Numbered from the stretch's first letter, positions 5,786 to 12,752 are shown. The stretch: DNA of 12,752 bases from Paracoccaceae bacterium (GCA_027030435.1 JALVEX010000155.1:1-12752); one strand, 5' to 3'. A program made the numbers and translations. Notes: generated by a model from the sequence alone, not told the origin.

Positions 5786-7504
5786 ATGGCACGCATTCTG
5801 ATCACATCCGCCCTGCCCTACATCAACGGGATCAAGCATCTCGGCAATCTGGTGGGCAGCCAGCTTCCGGCCGATCTCCACGCCCGCTACATGCGCGCGC
5901 GCGGCCATGACGTGATGTTCGTCTGCGCCACCGACGAACACGGCACGCCGGCCGAGCTTGCCGCCGCAAAGGCGGGCAAGCCGGTGGCCGAATATTGCGA
6001 TGAGATGCACGAAGTGCAGGCCGAGCTTGCGCGCGGTTTCCGCCTTTCCTTCGATCATTACGGCCGCTCCTCGAGCCGTCAGAACCGCGAACTCACGCAG
6101 CATTTCGCGAAGAAGCTGTGGGAAAACGGGCTGATGGAGATCCGCACCGAGCGGCAGATGTATTCGAAGGCCGATGGCCGCTTCCTGCCTGATCGCTACG
6201 TGGAAGGCATCTGCCCCGAATGCGGCTACGAGCGCGCGCGCGGAGATCAGTGCGAAAACTGCACGAGGCAGCTCGAGCCCACCGAGCTGATCGAGCCCCG
6301 TTCGGCGATCTCGGGCTCCACCGATCTGGAGCTGCGCGAAACGAGGCACCTCTACCTGCTGCAATCCAAGCTGCGCGATCGCCTGCGCGATTGGATCGAC
6401 AGCAAGCAGGACTGGCCCGTTCTCACCACCTCGATCGCGAAGAAATGGCTTGATGACGGCGAGGGCCTCCAGGATCGCGGCATCACCCGCGATCTCACCT
6501 GGGGCGTGCCGGCGCAGTTTCCGGGCGCGCCCTGGGAGGGCATGGAAGGCAAGGTGTTCTATGTGTGGTTCGATGCCCCGATCGAGTATATCGGCGCCAC
6601 CGCCGAATGGGCCGAGGCGCAGGGCCTTGACGATGCCGCCTGGCGGCGCTGGTGGCGCGAGGACGAGGGCGCGGGGGATGTGCGCTACATCCAGTTCATG
6701 GGCAAGGACAACGTGCCCTTCCACACGCTTTCCTTCCCCGCCACGCTCATGGGCTCGGGCGAGCCGTGGAAGCTTGTCGATTACATCAAGAGCTTCAACT
6801 ACCTCAATTACGACGGCGGCCAGTTCTCCACCAGCCAGGGGCGAGGGGTGTTCATGGATCAGGCGCTCTCGATCCTGCCCGCCGATTACTGGCGCTGGTG
6901 GCTTCTGAGCCACGTGCCCGAAAGCTCCGACAGCGAATTCACCTGGGAGAACTTCCAGGCCAGCGTCAACAAGGATCTGGCTGACGTGCTGGGCAATTTC
7001 GTCTCCCGCGTCACCAAGTTCTGCCGCGCGCGCTTTGGCGAAACGGTGCCCGAAGGCGGCGAATGGGGCGAGGCGGAAGAAGCGCTGATCGAGGAGCTTT
7101 CGCGCCGCCTCAAGGCCTATGAAGTGCATATGGACGCGATGGAAATCCGCAAGGCGGCCTCGGCGCTGCGCGCCATCTGGGCGGCGGGCAACGAATACCT
7201 GCAATCCGCCGCCCCCTGGGCCGCCTTCAAGGAGGATCCCGCCCGCGCCGCCGCGATCATCCGCCTCGCGCTCAATCTGATCCCCTTCTACGCGGTGCTT
7301 TCGGCGCCCTTCATCCCCGATGCCGCTCAAGCGATGCTTGCGGCGATGAAGGCCGAAGACACGCCCTGGCCCGGCGATGTGAAAGAGGCTCTCGCCGCCC
7401 TGCCGCCCGGACACGCCTTCACCGTGCCCGATGTGCTCTTCGCCAAGATCAGCGACGAGCAGCGCGCCGAATGGCAGGAGCGCTTCGCCGGCAAGCGGGA
7501 ATGA
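5786..7504 (+). CDS. metG: methionyl-tRNA synthetase
   Basis: This 572-residue class I synthetase attaches methionine to tRNA-Met in the cytoplasm. The Rossmann-fold start ITSALPYINGIKHLGN carries the HIGH-type motif HLGN at 18-21. One zinc knuckle is visible as CPEC (143-146) and CENC (156-159) in the connecting domain. Further MetRS marks are VFYVWFDAPIEYIG, QFMGKDNVPFHTLSFPA and DYWRWWLLSHVPESSDSEFTWENF. The KMSKS region reads QFSTS (346-350), so the usual lysines are absent; I recall the same sequence in other Rhodobacteraceae MetRS. The C-terminal dimerisation/tRNA-binding extension of long MetRS is missing, so a monomer is expected. ATG 5786 is chosen: GGGGA lies about 7 bases upstream and family proteins start with the same motif. 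The frame is open further upstream, but that part crosses the hairpin cluster. The stop overlaps the next gene. Confidence 0.97.
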   Translation: MARILITSALPYINGIKHLGNLVGSQLPADLHARYMRARGHDVMFVCATDEHGTPAELAAAKAGKPVAEYCDEMHEVQAELARGFRLSFDHYGRSSSRQNRELTQHFAKKLWENGLMEIRTERQMYSKADGRFLPDRYVEGICPECGYERARGDQCENCTRQLEPTELIEPRSAISGSTDLELRETRHLYLLQSKLRDRLRDWIDSKQDWPVLTTSIAKKWLDDGEGLQDRGITRDLTWGVPAQFPGAPWEGMEGKVFYVWFDAPIEYIGATAEWAEAQGLDDAAWRRWWREDEGAGDVRYIQFMGKDNVPFHTLSFPATLMGSGEPWKLVDYIKSFNYLNYDGGQFSTSQGRGVFMDQALSILPADYWRWWLLSHVPESSDSEFTWENFQASVNKDLADVLGNFVSRVTKFCRARFGETVPEGGEWGEAEEALIEELSRRLKAYEVHMDAMEIRKAASALRAIWAAGNEYLQSAAPWAAFKEDPARAAAIIRLALNLIPFYAVLSAPFIPDAAQAMLAAMKAEDTPWPGDVKEALAALPPGHAFTVPDVLFAKISDEQRAEWQERFAGKRE

Positions 7505-8529
7505 AGGTCGCAGCGCGTATCCTGATCCTGCTCATCGCCTCGGCGATGCCGGCCACCCTTCAGGCCGAGGCCATGCCCCACGAAGCGGCTCTGCGCGCCG
7601 TGATGCCGGCTGGCGGCAGGCTCCTCTTTGGCGCCTACCCCGGGGGGCGCACGGGCGAGGAGGATGACATCGCCCCCGCCGATGTTGCCAGTTTCGAGCG
7701 CGCCGCCGGGCGGCGGGTGGACTGGGTCATGTTCTCGCACAACTGGTATCGCACGCCTGCCTTCCCCGCCGCCACCGCCCGCTGGATCCGCAAGCGCGGC
7801 GCCATTCCCTGGATACGCCTCATGCTGCGCTCCGATCCCGAAACCGATCACCGCGAGCCCCGCTTCACCCTCAGCCGCATCGCGCGCGGGGATTTCGATG
7901 CCGATCTCAGCCGCTGGATGCGCGCCGCCGCCCGCTTCGGCACCCCGATCATCGCCGAATACGGCACCGAGATGAACGGCGCCTGGTTTCCTTGGAACGG
8001 CCGCTGGAACGGGCGGCGCAAAGGCCCCGCGCGCTTCATCGCCGCCTACCGCCACATCATCGATCTGGCGCGCGCCAACGGCGCCACCAACGTGATCTGG
8101 GTGTTTCACGTCAATTGGTCCGACGATCCGCAAAAGCGCTGGAACCGCTTCGAAAACTACTACCCCGGCGATCACTACATCGATTGGCTGGGCGTTTCGC
8201 TCTACTCCATGCAGGGGCCGGAGGAAACCGAACCAACGCCCTTTTCGGCCATCGGAGGCACCATGAAACGCCTGCACGCAATGGCGCCGGCAAAGCCCGT
8301 GGTCATCGCCGAATTCGGCACAGATGTTCACAACCCGCATGAGCCGGCCGCCGCCTGGGCGGAAAAAGCGCTGCGGCTCATCCACAGCGGCCGCTGGCCC
8401 AGCCTGATCGGCTATTCCTGGTGGAACGAAACCTGGCAGAACGACGATACCACCGCGCATGACACCGACATGCGCCTCACCTCCGATCCCGCCCTCGCCC
8501 GCACCTTCCGCCGCTGGCATACACGCTGA
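7501..8529 (+). CDS. secreted GH26-like glycoside hydrolase (beta-mannanase family)
   Basis: This 342-residue protein has an N-terminal signal (residues 1-24, MKVAARILILLIASAMPATLQAEA) and a (beta/alpha)8 glycoside hydrolase domain of the GH26/clan A type. LLFGAYPGG opens the domain. Glu157 in AEYGTEMNGAWFPW is the likely acid/base and Glu271 in VVIAEFGTD the likely nucleophile, spaced as expected for GH26. Aromatic residues near them (Trp162, Trp165, Trp200, Trp206) could line a sugar-binding cleft. GH26 enzymes cleave beta-mannans or mixed beta-glucans; related bacterial proteins sit in exopolysaccharide loci. No polysaccharide genes are present here. The start ATG 7501 overlaps the metG stop as ATGA, so translation is probably coupled. 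Fold and catalytic residues are fairly sure; the glycan is unknown. Confidence 0.8.
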   Translation: MKVAARILILLIASAMPATLQAEAMPHEAALRAVMPAGGRLLFGAYPGGRTGEEDDIAPADVASFERAAGRRVDWVMFSHNWYRTPAFPAATARWIRKRGAIPWIRLMLRSDPETDHREPRFTLSRIARGDFDADLSRWMRAAARFGTPIIAEYGTEMNGAWFPWNGRWNGRRKGPARFIAAYRHIIDLARANGATNVIWVFHVNWSDDPQKRWNRFENYYPGDHYIDWLGVSLYSMQGPEETEPTPFSAIGGTMKRLHAMAPAKPVVIAEFGTDVHNPHEPAAAWAEKALRLIHSGRWPSLIGYSWWNETWQNDDTTAHDTDMRLTSDPALARTFRRWHTR

Positions 8530-8540
8530 GGCGATCTTCT

Positions 8541-8586
8541 CCCATCACTGGTCAATAAATATCCCCGCCGGAGGCATCCCGCCTTC
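8541..8586 (-). terminator. candidate 3'-end motif in the convergent gap
   Basis: Read on the minus strand, GAAGGC-GGGAT-GCCTCC (8586-8570) can form a 6-bp stem with one G-U pair. It is followed by GGCGGGG and the T-rich ATATTTATT. It lies 31 bases after the HAD stop, so it may end the ugp transcript. GCCTCCGGCGGGGATATTT resembles a motif I associate with Rhodobacteraceae gene ends. The remaining bases of the 87-base gap show nothing further. Confidence 0.45.
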
Positions 8587-8616
8587 GTCGCCAGCGCATC
8601 GGCCGGGCTTTTCGCC

Positions 8617-9525
8617 CTAGATCGAGGGCATGATCCAGTCCGGCCGGATCCCCGAAGCCTCGATGAAGGGGCGCACGTCAAGCCCCGCAAACAGGCCGTG
8701 CTCCGTGACCAGCCCCGCCTGCCAGCCCTGCGCCTGGGCGCCGAGAATATCGGTATGAAGCGTATCGCCCAACATCATGATGCGCTCGCGCGGCTGATCT
8801 GCGGGAAGGGCGCGCATCACCATCCCGTAAACGGAGGGAAAGGGCTTGCCGTGAAACTCGGGGGTGATCCCGGTGATGTCTGCTATTTCGTTGGCATACC
8901 ATCCGGGCTCGCGCGCAAGCCCCCCCTCGCGTGGCGATACCAGATCGGGATTGCCGACGAGAAGCGCCCGCCTCCGCCGCGCCAGCGCCTCCGTCAGAAG
9001 CTGCTGGCGGCTGTCGTTCCAGGCGTTTGCGCTGAGAAAGAGAAAGCCCCCTGCCCGATCGTAATCTTGCGGATCATCGCCAAGAACCCGATGCGCGCAG
9101 GGCAGATCGGCGGGCCTGTGCGAGGGATCGGCGATCACCCCCCATTCTTCCACCTCCCCGTGCACCTCCCCGTGCCGCGCCAGCGCCTCGAGCGTGGCAT
9201 CGCGGCTCGAGATGATCTCCTCGGGGCGGAAATCGAAGCCGAGATCGGCAAACTTGGCTTCCGTGCGCGCGCGGTTCAGCGAAGCGGCATTGGTGAGCAC
9301 GAAGAGCCGCTTGCCGAGCGTGCGCAGCACCCGCACGGCATCGGCCGCCCCCGCAATCGCCGTGCCGCCCACATTCAGCACGCCGTAAGCATCGAACACG
9401 AACACATCGGCCTTCCCGGCAAGCTCGATCAGCCCGCCGGCGTTGGCCATCTTTCCCTGATGCGCCGGGATGGGAAGAATACGCCGCAATTCCTCGTAGC
9501 GGCGAAAGACCGTCTGCGCATCCAT
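8617..9525 (-). CDS. HAD-superfamily class IIA hydrolase-like protein, last gene of the ugp operon
   Basis: This is a 302-residue protein of the HAD class IIA (NagD/TIGR01459-like) group. Motif I is VFVFDAYGVLN, with nucleophile Asp45. Motif II is Thr78 in FVLTNA, motif III Lys227 in HGKPFPSVY, and motif IV GDTLHTD with Asp254 and Asp259. GNPD (191-194) in the cap is typical of class IIA. The second motif-I aspartate, the general acid of phosphatases, is Tyr47; in TIGR01459 members I recall Trp or a similar aromatic there. Class IIA includes phosphatases acting on glycerol-3-phosphate and p-nitrophenyl phosphate. ATG 9525 overlaps the ugpC TGA by one base (TGATG), so it is translated with the transporter. 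A role on the imported glycerol phosphate is inferred from position only. Residues 118-125 (HGEVHGEV) arise from a tandem DNA duplication. Confidence 0.85.
   Translation of the reverse strand: MDAQTVFRRYEELRRILPIPAHQGKMANAGGLIELAGKADVFVFDAYGVLNVGGTAIAGAADAVRVLRTLGKRLFVLTNAASLNRARTEAKFADLGFDFRPEEIISSRDATLEALARHGEVHGEVEEWGVIADPSHRPADLPCAHRVLGDDPQDYDRAGGFLFLSANAWNDSRQQLLTEALARRRRALLVGNPDLVSPREGGLAREPGWYANEIADITGITPEFHGKPFPSVYGMVMRALPADQPRERIMMLGDTLHTDILGAQAQGWQAGLVTEHGLFAGLDVRPFIEASGIRPDWIMPSI
9151..9174. repeat. exact 12-bp tandem duplication inside the HAD gene
   Basis: CACCTCCCCGTG occurs twice in direct succession (9151-9162 and 9163-9174). It is in frame and encodes HGEV twice. It looks like replication slippage in a surface loop. 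Confidence 0.8.
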
Positions 9526-10574
9526 CAGAGCCGCTTTCCGGTGGCCGCATCGAACTGGTGCAGCTCGTCGGAGCGGATCAGGAAGCCGAGCACCTCGCCC
9601 TCGGGGATCTGGTGGATGCCCGGAAGGCTCGCCACCATTTCGCGCTCCGTGCCCTCGAGCGTGCCGTGAACGAGCGTGTTGGAGCCGAGCTGTTCGAGCA
9701 CGGAAACGCGGATGCGGATCGGGCCTTCGCTATCGGCGATCAGATGTTCGGGCCGCATCCCGAGCGTGACGGGCCCCGCCCCGCGCGCGCCCGGAAGCGT
9801 TGCCCCGTTTTCGAGCCGCAACAGCCCGCCCTCGATCCCCTCGGCGGGCAGGAAATTCATCGCCGGGCTTCCGATGAAGCCGGCCACGAACACGCTCGCG
9901 GGGCGCTCGTAGAGATCGAGCGGGGTGCCGAACTGCTCCACATGGCCCGCGTTCAGCACCATCAGGCGATCGCCGAGCGTCATCGCCTCCACCTGATCGT
10001 GGGTCACGTAAACGCTGGTGACGCCAAGGCGCTCTTGAAGCTTGCGGATCTCGAGGCGCATCTGCACCCTGAGCTTGGCATCGAGATTTGACAGCGGCTC
10101 GTCAAACAGGAAGACCTCCGGCTCGCGCACGATGGCGCGCCCCATCGCCACCCGCTGGCGCTGCCCGCCCGAAAGCTGGCGCGGCTTGCGATCGAGATAC
10201 TGGCGGATTTCCAGAATGTCGGCCGCCTCGTTCACCCGACGCTCGATCTCCGCCTTCGGCAGGCCGCGGATCTTCAGGCCATAGGCCATGTTCTGGCGCA
10301 CCGTCATGTGCGGATAGAGCGCGTAGTTCTGAAACACCATGGCTATATCGCGCTCGGCCGGCTCGAGATCGTTGACCACCCGCCCCCCGATGCGCACTTC
10401 GCCAGAGGTGATGCTTTCAAGCCCCGCGATCATGCGCAGGAGCGTGGATTTCCCGCAGCCCGAAGGGCCGACGATCACCACGAATTCACCATCCCCGATA
10501 TCGCCGCTTATCCCGTGCAGCACTTCCGTGCCGCCGTAGGATTTGTGGAGGTCTTTCAGGATCAGTTCTGCCAT
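9525..10574 (-). CDS. ugpC: sn-glycerol-3-phosphate ABC transporter, ATP-binding protein UgpC
   Basis: This 349-residue ABC ATPase drives uptake through UgpA/UgpE at the cytoplasmic face of the inner membrane. The Walker A loop GPSGCGKST is at 36-44, the Q-loop Gln82 in FQNYALYPHM, the signature LSGGQ at 134-138, Walker B FLFDEP at 155-160 and the switch His192 in YVTHDQ. Residues from about 240 onward form the regulatory TOBE domain found in the MalK/UgpC group (TLGMRPEHL). The closely related maltose and other sugar ATPases look alike, so the name rests on its ugpA, ugpE and ugpB neighbours. ATG 10574 is 19 bases after the ugpE stop. Its leader is A-rich (AAGAAAAGAAGAAA) without a strong GGAGG. 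The stop overlaps the HAD start by one base. Confidence 0.93.
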   Translation of the reverse strand: MAELILKDLHKSYGGTEVLHGISGDIGDGEFVVIVGPSGCGKSTLLRMIAGLESITSGEVRIGGRVVNDLEPAERDIAMVFQNYALYPHMTVRQNMAYGLKIRGLPKAEIERRVNEAADILEIRQYLDRKPRQLSGGQRQRVAMGRAIVREPEVFLFDEPLSNLDAKLRVQMRLEIRKLQERLGVTSVYVTHDQVEAMTLGDRLMVLNAGHVEQFGTPLDLYERPASVFVAGFIGSPAMNFLPAEGIEGGLLRLENGATLPGARGAGPVTLGMRPEHLIADSEGPIRIRVSVLEQLGSNTLVHGTLEGTEREMVASLPGIHQIPEGEVLGFLIRSDELHQFDAATGKRL

Positions 10575-10593
10575 TTTCTTCTTTTCTTTTCCG

Positions 10594-11445
10594 TTACTTT
10601 TCGGTTTCCGTCAGACCCTTGACGAAGAGTTTCTGCATGAACACCACAACCAGGATCGGCGGCAGCATCGCCAGGAGCGCCGTCATCATGATGATGTTCC
10701 ACTCGGGGCTTTGCTCGGCGCTCTCCAGCATCTGCTTGATGCTCATGACGATGGTCGTCATGCTGGTATCGGTGGTGATCAGGAGCGGCCAGAGATACTG
10801 GTTCCAGCCGTAGATGAACAGGATCACGAACAGCGCAGCGATATTGGTGCGCGAAAGCGGGATCAGGATATCCCAGAAGAAGCGCATCGGCCCGGCGCCG
10901 TCGATGCGGGCGCTTTCGAGCATCTCGTCGGGGATGGTGAGGAACACCTGGCGAAACATGAAGGTGGCCGTGGCCGAGGCGATGAGCGGCAGGGAGAGGC
11001 CTGCATAGCTGTTCAGAAGCCCGAGATCGGCCACCACCTGGAAGGTGGGCAGGATGCGCACCTCCACCGGCAGCATCAGGGTGATGAAGATCAGCCAGAA
11101 GAAACCCATGCGGAAGGGAAACCTGAAATAGACGATGGCAAAGGCCGACAGCAGCGAGATCACGATCTTGCCGATGGCGATCGAGAGCGCCATCACGAGG
11201 CTGTTCAGCATCATCAGCCACACCGGCGCGATCTCGGTGCCCGAAAGCCCGCGGCCGAAAAGGGTGTTCTTCATGTTGATGAAGAACTGATCGCCGGGCA
11301 GCAGCGGCAGGGGCACCTGGGTCATGCGGATCGGATCGTGGCTGGCGGCAACGAAGGTGATCCAGATCGGGAAGGCGATCATCGCGATGCCGAGGATCAT
11401 CACCAGATGGGTGAGGATATTGAGGAAGGGGCGATTCTCGATCAT
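10594..11445 (-). CDS. ugpE: sn-glycerol-3-phosphate ABC transporter permease UgpE
   Basis: This 283-residue inner-membrane permease has about six helices. The first spans residues 10-32 and the last about 252-272. The EAA loop that docks on the ATPase is EMLESARIDGAGPMRFFWDI (174-193). The long periplasmic loop with HDPIRMTQVPLPLLPGDQF and the segment FIYGWNQYLWPLLITT are characteristic of UgpE, and the length matches the family (about 280). It pairs with UgpA. ATG 11445 overlaps the ugpA TGA by one base (TGATG), and GGTGGA just upstream can serve as a ribosome site, so the two subunits should be made in step. The name is reliable because of the matching UgpA and UgpB on either side. Confidence 0.93.
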   Translation of the reverse strand: MIENRPFLNILTHLVMILGIAMIAFPIWITFVAASHDPIRMTQVPLPLLPGDQFFINMKNTLFGRGLSGTEIAPVWLMMLNSLVMALSIAIGKIVISLLSAFAIVYFRFPFRMGFFWLIFITLMLPVEVRILPTFQVVADLGLLNSYAGLSLPLIASATATFMFRQVFLTIPDEMLESARIDGAGPMRFFWDILIPLSRTNIAALFVILFIYGWNQYLWPLLITTDTSMTTIVMSIKQMLESAEQSPEWNIIMMTALLAMLPPILVVVFMQKLFVKGLTETEK

Positions 11446-12326
11446 CAGTATTCCACCCGTTTCTCGATGAAGCGGAACTGCACCACCGTGAGCGCGATCA
11501 CGATCACCATGAGGATCACCGATTGCGCCGCCGAACTGCCCAGATCAAGCCCCACGAAACCATCGTTATAGACCTTGTAAACGAGGATCGTGGTTGCATT
11601 CGCCGGCCCGCCCTGGGTGACGGCATGGATGATGCCGAAAGTATCGAAGAAGGCATAGACCATGTTGACGACGAGGAGGAAGAAGGTGGTGGGGGTGATG
11701 AGCGGGAAGATGATCGTCCAGAAGCGCTTCAGCGGCCCCGCGCCATCGATCGCCGCCGCCTCGATCACCGATTTCGGGATCGATTGCATGGCGGCGAGGA
11801 AAAACAGGAAATTGTAGGCCACCTGCTTCCAGGCGGCGGCCATGATCACCAGGAGCATGGCCTGGCTGCCGTTGAGCTTGTGGTTCCACTCGATCCCCAT
11901 TGCATCGAGCGCATAGGCCACGATGCCGAGCGTGGGATTGAACATGAACACCCAGAGCGCCCCCGCCAGCACCGGGGCGATCGCATAGGGCCAGATCAGG
12001 AGCGTGCGATAGAAGGTTGCGCCGCGCACTACGCGATCGGCGAAGGCCGCGAGCACCAGCGCAAGCCCCATCGAAAGCCCCGCCACGGCGAGCGAGAAAT
12101 AGGCCGTGCGCCAGAAGGTTTCCACATAGATCGGATCCTTGAACAGGGCGATGAAATTCTCGAACCACACGAATTCGGTGCTGAGGCCGAAGGCATCCTC
12201 GATCAGAAAGGATTGGTAGAGCGCCTGGCTCGCCGGCCAGATGAAGAAAATCAGCGTGATCGCCACCTGAGGGGCGACCAGCAGATAGGGCAGGAGCGAG
12301 GGGGGAAAGTGGACGCGCTTGAGCAT
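11445..12326 (-). CDS. ugpA: sn-glycerol-3-phosphate ABC transporter permease UgpA
   Basis: This 293-residue inner-membrane permease is close in length to E. coli UgpA (295). About six helices are seen, the first at 13-32 (LPYLLVAPQVAITLIFFIWP). The EAA loop is IEAAAIDGAGPLKRFWTIIF (188-207). Later segments FFDTFGIIHAVTQGGPANAT and VYKVYNDGFVGLDLGSSAAQSV are typical of UgpA. The start is ATG 12326: MLKRVHFPPSLLPY places the first helix where the family has it. An upstream in-frame ATG at 12377 would add 17 residues encoded across the intercistronic hairpin and is rejected. The ribosome site is weak (GGAAAAACAGCAAG before ATG). It lies 85 bases after ugpB and overlaps ugpE by one base. Confidence 0.93.
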   Translation of the reverse strand: MLKRVHFPPSLLPYLLVAPQVAITLIFFIWPASQALYQSFLIEDAFGLSTEFVWFENFIALFKDPIYVETFWRTAYFSLAVAGLSMGLALVLAAFADRVVRGATFYRTLLIWPYAIAPVLAGALWVFMFNPTLGIVAYALDAMGIEWNHKLNGSQAMLLVIMAAAWKQVAYNFLFFLAAMQSIPKSVIEAAAIDGAGPLKRFWTIIFPLITPTTFFLLVVNMVYAFFDTFGIIHAVTQGGPANATTILVYKVYNDGFVGLDLGSSAAQSVILMVIVIALTVVQFRFIEKRVEY

Positions 12327-12364
12327 CTTGCTGTTTTTCCGGGCTGATTTGGAGGGCCGGGAGC

Positions 12365-12397
12365 ACCATGCCCGCAAGCCGTGCCTGCGGGCATGGT
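12365..12397 (-). promoter_or_regulatory. intercistronic hairpin between ugpB and ugpA
   Basis: ACCATGCCCGCA (12365-12376) and TGCGGGCATGGT (12386-12397) form a perfect 12-bp stem with a 9-base loop, starting 15 bases after the ugpB stop. No T-run follows on the minus strand. Stable stems here in binding-protein operons usually protect the upstream mRNA from 3' decay or reduce read-through, raising binding protein over permeases. That role is inferred here. Confidence 0.7.
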
Positions 12398-12411
12398 TCT
12401 TTCACTGAGCC

Positions 12412-12752
12412 TTACTTGGCCACGGTGCGCTCGAACTTGCGCAGGAGCACATTGCCCCGCTCCACGGCCGAATCCATGGCCTCTTTCGCCGTCTTGTCGC
12501 CGGCCCAGAGCGCTTCGAGCTCCTCGTTGATCACGTCACGGATCTGCACGAAGTTGCCGAGGCGAATGCCGCGCGAATTGGGCGTGGGGGTATTCAGGCT
12601 GAGCTGCTTGATCGCCGTATCCGTGCCCGGATTCTTCTCATAGAAGCCTTGCGACTTGGAAAGCTCGTAGGCGGCGGTGGTGATCGGAACATAGCCGGTT
12701 TCCTGATGCCACCAGGCCTGCACCTCGGGGGTGGAGAGATAGGCGAGGAACT
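12412..12752 (-). CDS. ugpB: glycerol-3-phosphate binding protein UgpB, C-terminal part
   Basis: The last 112 residues of the periplasmic solute-binding protein are present; the gene continues beyond the window. FLAYLSTPEVQAWWHQETGYVPIT, followed by AAYELSKSQGFYEKNPGTDTAIKQL, closely follows the C-terminus of E. coli UgpB, where the equivalent region is TGYLPVTMAAYEL and YYEKNPG. This part belongs to the second lobe of the family's two-lobed fold. The in-frame GTG at 12723 lies within the conserved segment and is not the start. The TAA at 12412-12414 is followed by a strong hairpin and then ugpA. In relatives the operon responds to phosphate limitation, but the promoter is outside the window, so regulation cannot be judged. 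Confidence 0.92.
   Translation of the reverse strand, partial: FLAYLSTPEVQAWWHQETGYVPITTAAYELSKSQGFYEKNPGTDTAIKQLSLNTPTPNSRGIRLGNFVQIRDVINEELEALWAGDKTAKEAMDSAVERGNVLLRKFERTVAK

Noticed and set aside
5429..7414. 661-codon open frame antisense to metG
   Set aside because: The opposite strand encodes an unmistakable MetRS. The antisense product is rich in Arg, Gly, Ala and His with no domain, as expected for a GC-rich mirror frame.
7327..8520. 397-codon antisense frame opposite the end of metG and the GH26-like gene
   Set aside because: The sense strand has a signal peptide and catalytic glutamates. The antisense product is low-complexity Gly/Ala/Arg.
8605..8617. GGGC-TTTTC-GCCC hairpin at the end of the HAD gene
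   Set aside because: Only four base pairs, with the T-run inside the loop, so it is too weak to call.
10543..12347. Long plus-strand frames opposite ugpE and ugpA (10543-11571 and 11523-12347)
   Set aside because: Composition dominated by His, Asp, Glu and Arg is the mirror of hydrophobic membrane codons in GC-rich DNA.
12327..12377. Upstream ATG of ugpA at 12377
   Set aside because: The extension is translated from the intercistronic hairpin and makes the protein longer than the family.

Overview
The window is GC-rich, densely packed bacterial chromosome. The protein families point to an alphaproteobacterium, most likely of the Rhodobacteraceae/Paracoccaceae: a short MetRS with a QFSTS signature, a complete-looking ugp glycerol-3-phosphate ABC operon, and a GCCTCCGGCGGGGATATTT-type 3' motif. 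The lineage is inferred from remembered family resemblance, not from a search. No RNA gene, insertion sequence, phage gene, CRISPR array or antimicrobial-resistance gene was seen.

Layout, left to right. (1) The 3' part of a NUDIX hydrolase gene on the + strand (2-511) runs into the window and overlaps the end of the next gene tail to tail. (2) Six minus-strand genes are packed closely enough to be one transcription unit, read from 4680 down to 495: an exported DsrE-family protein, an eight-helix membrane protein of unknown function, a Tas-type aldo/keto reductase, a small cysteine-rich lipoprotein, a hotdog thioesterase with a TTG start, and an EamA/DMT permease. The three central genes are the tightest, with a 12-base gap followed by an 8-base overlap. 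(3) A divergent intergenic region (4681-4919) carries four tandem 13-bp repeats. It separates the DsrE gene from a + strand gene for an exported YceI-family protein. (4) A 287-base spacer (5499-5785) rich in overlapping GC-rich inverted repeats precedes metG, which is joined by an ATGA overlap to a gene for a secreted GH26-like glycoside hydrolase. (5) A short convergent gap (8530-8616) holds a hairpin and a T-rich motif. (6) The minus-strand ugp operon then fills the rest, read from 12752 down to 8617: ugpB (C-terminal part only), an intercistronic hairpin, ugpA, ugpE, ugpC, and a HAD-superfamily class IIA protein coupled to ugpC by a 1-base overlap.

How the genes may work together. UgpB captures glycerol-3-phosphate or glycerophosphodiesters in the periplasm, UgpA and UgpE form the membrane channel and UgpC supplies ATP hydrolysis. 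The HAD protein sits where many ugp operons carry the diesterase gene ugpQ, so a role on the imported phosphate ester is plausible. Its second motif-I aspartate is, however, replaced by tyrosine. The DsrE/YceI pair suggests a periplasmic function but its substrate cannot be read from sequence.

I see no clear new defence or mobile system. The observations most worth a second look are the HAD protein in the ugp operon, the 13-bp tandem repeats, the structured leader region before metG, and the cysteine-rich lipoprotein packed between a reductase and a thioesterase.
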